Source: Anaerolineales bacterium (GTDB lineage Bacteria; Chloroflexota; Anaerolineae; Anaerolineales; Villigracilaceae). Taken from it: a stretch of DNA of 34,790 nt. The notes below the pieces were generated by a model. That model was not told where the DNA came from and made no database searches. It saw nothing but the letters and a program-made list of their open reading frames with translations. The position numbers and the translations under genes were made by a program. Positions 34,680 through 34,790 of this stretch are shown here, piece by piece; within the stretch, counting starts at the first letter, position 1, and each line of letters opens with the position of its first letter. Location: positions 1 to 34,790 of the forward strand of contig JADGQC010000008.1 in NCBI GenBank assembly GCA_017882125.1. The letters run 5' to 3'.

Positions 34680-34790
34680 CTAAAGGGATACCGGCTTCCC
34701 GGTTTTTGCTGATTCGAAAAGCGCAAGGATGGTGGCAGTATTTATGCGACTATCCTCAAGGGTTACCCGAGGCGGTTTTCCAAGGAGGAT
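34680..34790 (-). CDS. Gfo/Idh/MocA-type oxidoreductase, last 36 residues (window cuts the 5' part)
   Basis: On the complement, an open frame enters from the right edge and ends at TAG (34680-34682). It reads LGKPPRVTLEDSRINTATIL and then ALFESAKTGKPVSL, the usual end of sugar-type NAD(P) oxidoreductases of the Gfo/Idh/MocA family (the P-V-x-L-E-D...A...ES...G-x-P-V pattern). The NAD fold and active site lie outside the window, so substrate cannot be judged. Convergent with gyaR. Confidence 0.72.
   Translation of the reverse strand: MLLGKPPRVTLEDSRINTATILALFESAKTGKPVSL

Overview
The window reads as a chromosomal segment of a Gram-positive-like or monoderm-type environmental bacterium. My best guess is the Chloroflexota (Anaerolineae-like). 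This rests on gene content and style: a very large PAS/GAF/HD-GYP regulator, ClpC with a ClpP-binding loop, paired M16 peptidases, an adrenodoxin-reductase-type FAD enzyme, SOS-like boxes of the GAAC-N4-GTTC type, and long multiheme cytochromes. It is an inference; no rRNA or tRNA is present to fix it. Most genes have good AGGAG-type ribosome sites, and a few appear to be leaderless or to use unusual starts.

Layout. 1-1216 (+): the 3' end of a ComM/YifB AAA+ protein and a PlsC-like acyltransferase. 1284-8279 (-): one giant gene with receiver, six PAS, seven GAF and HD-GYP domains. 8337-9682: 1.3 kb of mostly decayed DNA holding a histidine-kinase C-terminal remnant, another coding remnant and an orphan promoter with an SOS-like box. 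9683-9898 (+): a cold-shock protein with promoter and terminator.

10016-16727 (+): the most interesting block, a probable electron-export cluster. It runs ferredoxin, FAD/NAD oxidoreductase, 35-heme cytochrome c, diheme cytochrome b, 23-heme cytochrome c. The two large cytochromes are paralogues built from the same three-heme modules (six A plus three B versus three A plus two B). The first has lost its ATG (ATT sits in its place), and just upstream lies a short match to the 3' end of the cytochrome b gene, as if the cyt b-cyt c unit had been duplicated and one cyt b lost. A reasonable model is electron flow from NAD(P)H or ferredoxin through the soluble pair to the membrane cytochrome b, then out through the long c-type cytochromes.

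16849-22316: an MFS exporter with a ribbon-helix-helix regulator upstream (-), purB (+), a 46-residue membrane peptide (-), and an FprA-like ferredoxin-NADP reductase (-). 22464-26432 (+): an acidic single-span membrane protein, a catalytic/non-catalytic M16 peptidase pair, and acpS. 26506-27574 (-): an FtsK-like ATPase and an 80-residue protein under a promoter with two SOS-like operators. 27764-30244 (-): clpC. 30666-32099 (+): a GNAT acetyltransferase and a YvlD-like membrane protein. 32162-34616: divergent glycerate kinase (-) and glyoxylate/hydroxypyruvate reductase (+), which together handle glycerate. 34680-34790 (-): the last 36 residues of a Gfo/Idh/MocA-type oxidoreductase running off the window.
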